The notes under the pieces were generated by a model. That model made no database searches and was not told the DNA's origin. It saw only the letters and a list, made by a program, of their open reading frames with translations. Both the position numbers and the translations under genes were made by a program. Positions 60,337-64,000 of a stretch of 64,000 nucleotides of DNA are shown in pieces. Every line of letters begins with the position of its first letter. Within the stretch, counting starts at the first letter, position 1. Origin of the DNA: Litsea cubeba. Lineage: Eukaryota; Streptophyta; Magnoliopsida; Laurales; Lauraceae. The stretch is taken from the NCBI GenBank assembly GCA_012931725.1, contig CM022944.1, positions 35,043,538-35,107,537 of the forward strand, written 5' to 3'.

Positions 60337-62880
60337 GTACATGCCACATGTATTTACACTTATGTTAATTTTTTTGTTGCTGAAAGTTTCATTGTCTGGC
60401 TAATATCAATCTGCCGATTCAAATATTTCCTATCTATACCTCTCAAAAAGGGATAATTTGAGTGGAAGGTCCACATTTTTTTAGATGTACCTTTTATTTT
60501 TACATTTTTCTCTTCCCTCTCTATTATAATATGATGATATTATTGCATATTACTTCAGAAGAAAATATGAAATTAATCTTAGGTAACTCATTATTCTGAT
60601 GGTAAACTTTCTTCTTGAGAAACTGATGTCTCTATATGAACTATCAAATAAGAAAAAAACTTGTATTTCCTATTTGGCTGTACTTATTGTTCCTTAATTA
60701 TTGCACTGCTAATCTATTTTATATTTTTATTGATGTTATGGTGTATCCACACTATCCACACAAAATGGATGGTTATTCTATTTTCATCATGCAATGATTT
60801 TATTCTTTTTCCTCTTTGGATCATAATCAAATCAAAATTTCTCGAATTAAATTATAAGAATCGGTAGTAAAAATTCATGGATTTCTTAACTTTGATAAAA
60901 TAAAATAGTTCCACTCATTGGTGTACTACTCAATTTCAATGAAATCCAATCCGCCTAGTTAAGGCGCTAAAATCTCATGTTCATTTTAATGGCCGAGTTC
61001 AACTAGGGCCTACCTACAAGTGTGATGCCTAAGTATGAGTGTGTTTTGGATGCCAAGGAATAGGCTTCTTTTGGAAAATAGTTTTTATTCTCTATTACAA
61101 AAACTATATGGTGCAATGGATAAGTGTGTATGAATGATGATCTTTTAAAGGAAAATTTTCAAAAAGGTATAATAATTAACAACTTTTTTCTCATTTTCAA
61201 AAAAGTATATGATGCTTTGAGTATTACAAAAGAGTATAAAAGTTTTTCGTATTTTTTTATTGAATGGGAAAAGGAAAAGCAGCCTTTTACTTATGTAATT
61301 TGATTTTGTGCATATGGATAGGTGCTCTGATGGCTTCTAGATATGAATTCAAAGACTTTGTTACTTTTATAGATGCCTTCAGTCCATTTACTAGTTTCCA
61401 TGTAGTGCCTGTTGAACTTGAAAACTCCAATAAAGTATAGGACTTCATGTCTCAATGTCCCTGTCTCATAATTCACAACAGAATGCAGTTGCGGAAGGAA
61501 AGAAGCACTATATTTGACAAACTGTATATAACTTGTTAATTGACTTAGGTGTCATGGTTTTCTGCATCGAAACCATCCATATAGCTGTGCATTTAGTTAG
61601 CAAACAATTTTCTTCTGTTTTGAAGTTACAGTCACCTTCTGCTTTAAGTTAACAAACAATTTTCTTCATTTTTGAAGTTCCAGTCACCTTCTGTTATTCA
61701 ATCTCATTTCAACTACAGCTTACTCTATACATATGGCTGCTAGTCTGTGTTTTGATCCTTTGATAAAGAAAAGTAGAACCATAGAAAATATGATGCAGGC
61801 CAGGACTTTCTGGGTCTGACTGCCTGTGTGCAGGTTGCTGTAAACTGAAACTTCCAAGAAAAGCAGATAGATAGCTAGGAATTAAGGATAATCCATATCA
61901 AACACACACAAACGATAGGGAAACCCTAGGCATCCTTGTGCAATCTCAAGGGACTGATTTTCTCCTCTTCAAAGTCTTGCAACGGGCAGTAGTTCCCTGG
62001 CCAACTGACTTATTATTATTTAAATATGAAGTTCTGATAGGGAAGCCGTAGAATAGATGCAAACCACTGATTTGAATGACATCTAGCTTGAGATGTTATA
62101 ATCCCAACCATAAATAACTAAATAAAAAGCAAGAAGACCAAACCAACTACCGTATTAAGTAAACAAAGAAATAATGTGGGAGGTACACCCAAGCCATGGG
62201 CTGTCTGAATGGACCATATTGGGTGGCTGGTTAAGCCTGGGCCCAAGAGAAGTGTACCTCAGGCCCTGGTCGGCCTGCCATGTAGATCAAAGGTGCATAA
62301 GCACAACAATATGGTTACACAGTACATAGAGACTATAACATGAAAGGATGAACCTTACACAATAAATCGCATGAAAGAAAATCTTATCATTCCCCTTAAC
62401 ACTGCCATGTCATCTGAGTTGTTAGCCCCACCACAGTATTAAATAAAAATAAACTACAAGGCCATGGTGATTCAAGGTGTCTCACTGGATGGATTTAGGA
62501 GACAAGTGAAACTAGACATTATAAATCTATCAAAGTCTATACTGTTAAAAATAGACGCTCTTCTATTATAGGGAAAATAGCCAAATCTTACCCAAATAAA
62601 GGCCTATCTAACCGTAGGATTGAGAATAAATAATACACATAAATAAAATATAAAAAAGTTCTTATTCTTTGGTACATTATCCATAATGCTCTATCTTACG
62701 GTGAGACCAATTTCTGTAGGATTAAGATTTGACCGACTCTCATACAAGGGAGGACATTAATTTTTAGCGGTGTAGATATTTGATAGGCAGACCCCACTGT
62801 GAGTTAAACCTCTAGATTCTTGTCGATCTAGGGTTTTATGATGAAGTACTAAATAATATTGAGAAGTAGGAAAAAAAAAA
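60337..62880 (+). other. FIP37 intron 10, visible part
   Basis: No exon of the remaining FIP37 C-terminus was found. A roughly 65-bp imperfect duplication lies at 61595-61700 (AACAAACAATTTTCTTC..TTTTGAAGTT.CAGTCACCTTCTG). The rest is unassigned; 61800-62880 could be the LTR side of the Copia that follows. Confidence 0.5.
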
Positions 62881-64000
62881 AAAAAGAAAAAAGAGAGACT
62901 TGATTAGAGAAAGAGAAGTTATCGTCATCACTCATCAGGGTTGGACGACACTCTCTATCTTATTAATAAATCATATTACCCATATTTTGGGTATTTACAT
63001 AGAAGCCCCTGTAGTTATTATTATTTACATAAAAGCCCTTGAACTGCTATTACTCCCCCTCAAGCTGAGCCATGTATGTTAACTATGCCCAACTTGATCA
63101 AAGCTTCCTGTAACTCTTTCTTACCAACTGCTTTCGTAAGAAAGTCTGCAGCTTGAGCGCTTGTATAATTGTTTGAATATAAATTAGCTCCACATCCTCG
63201 CTTTGGATTTTTCTCTGATATAGTGACAATCAACCCCCACATGTTTTGTTCTTTAATAACATACTAGGTTTCTGGCTAACTTGATTGCCGATGTACTGTT
63301 ACTGTACATTTTCATTGGTTCACCTTGTTTAAACCCCATTTCACTTAACAGTATTTTTTACCACATCAACTCACAAAACCCAAGAGCAACTGCTCGATAT
63401 TCAGCCTCAACACTAGATTTTGCAGTGACCACCTGCTTTTTACTCTTCCAAGATACAAGATTACCACCAACCATAGTGCAATACCCTGCAGTAGACTTCC
63501 TCTCTGCCAAAGATCCAGCTCAATCGGCATCTGTAAAGCTTATGCTCTAATATGCCCATGTGACTTGCATAAGATTCCCTGGCGTGGTGAACCTTTCAAG
63601 TATTTAAGGATTCTATGAACAATAGTTAAATGATTTGTTCGTGGAGCATCCATGTACTCACTAACTAGACTGATAGGATATGAAAAATATCTGGTCTAGT
63701 GATGGCCAAATAAATTAATTTTCCAACAAGTCTTTGATAACCTTTTTGATCATGAAGTAACTCTCCACTATTTAAATGCAGTCGATGATTTGTTCAAGAG
63801 GTGTATCAACAGGTTTGACTCCCAATTTTCTTGTTTCTTTGAGAAGACCAAGAGTTTATTTCCATTGGGAAATAACTATTTCACTCTTTGACTTTGCAAC
63901 CTCAATACCAATAAAATATTTCAGTGTTCCAAGGTCCTTGATTTCAAACTCAGTTTTTAAAAAATCCTTGAGTTTATTAATCTCATCCCCATCATTCCCT
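62881..64000 (-). pseudogene. Copia RT/RNase H, 3' part, continues past window end
   Basis: Minus strand. From the window end inward: INKLKDFLKTEFEIKDLGTL and YFIGIEVAKSKSEIVISQW (63990-63860), LLKETRKLGVKPVDTPLEQ, MDAPRTNHLTIVHRILKYLK (63650-63595), then TSAQAADFLTKAVGKKELQE (about 63150), the RNase H C-terminal motif. A polypurine tract CTTGAGGGGGAGTAA at 63065-63051 precedes the putative 3' LTR. Stops and frameshifts are present. It lies antisense within FIP37 intron 10. Confidence 0.8.

Overview
This is a stretch of a flowering-plant nuclear chromosome. The evidence is two intron-rich plant housekeeping genes on the + strand, GT-AG introns of several kilobases, and dense plant-type transposons (Helitron, MULE, hAT, Copia, gypsy, LINE/RTE, MITEs). 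The species cannot be fixed from the sequence alone.

Genes. (1) CDC48/p97, 10932-20229: nine exons that join in phase to 808 codons, with both AAA+ domains intact. (2) FIP37, the plant WTAP homologue of the m6A writer complex, from 43309 to beyond the window end: ten exons (192 codons) are visible. Its introns 3, 8 and 10 are swollen by transposons, and exon 4 is preceded by a tandem copy of its own splice acceptor.

Layout. 1-6846: minus-strand Helitron remnant with Rep/helicase and an RPA-like gene ending in an 18-residue repeat. 6847-10846: repeat-rich intergenic DNA with an LTR-like segment. 10847-20460: CDC48, whose first intron (4.5 kb) holds a SINE, RTE pieces and two hAT MITEs. 20460-23637: sparse intergenic DNA. 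23638-26166: degenerate hAT element. 26196-40149: a four-level nest. A hAT-type MITE was split by a 13.4-kb MULE with long terminal inverted repeats. The MULE transposase gene was split by a gag-only LTR retrotransposon, and that gag was split by a 2-kb solo LTR. Perfect target-site duplications mark the inner three insertions and an imperfect one marks the outermost. 40638-43075: two MULE-like TIR elements back to back, ending about 230 bp before the FIP37 start codon. 43309-64000: FIP37 with intronic LINE, hAT MITE, RTE, Copia, Tourist-like MITE and gypsy remnants, and a second Copia running off the end.

The host genes look functional. Almost every transposon ORF carries stops or frameshifts. 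The most informative parts are the nest with readable junctions, the MULE's passenger GRF zinc-finger gene and 198-bp tandem array, and the duplicated splice acceptor in FIP37.
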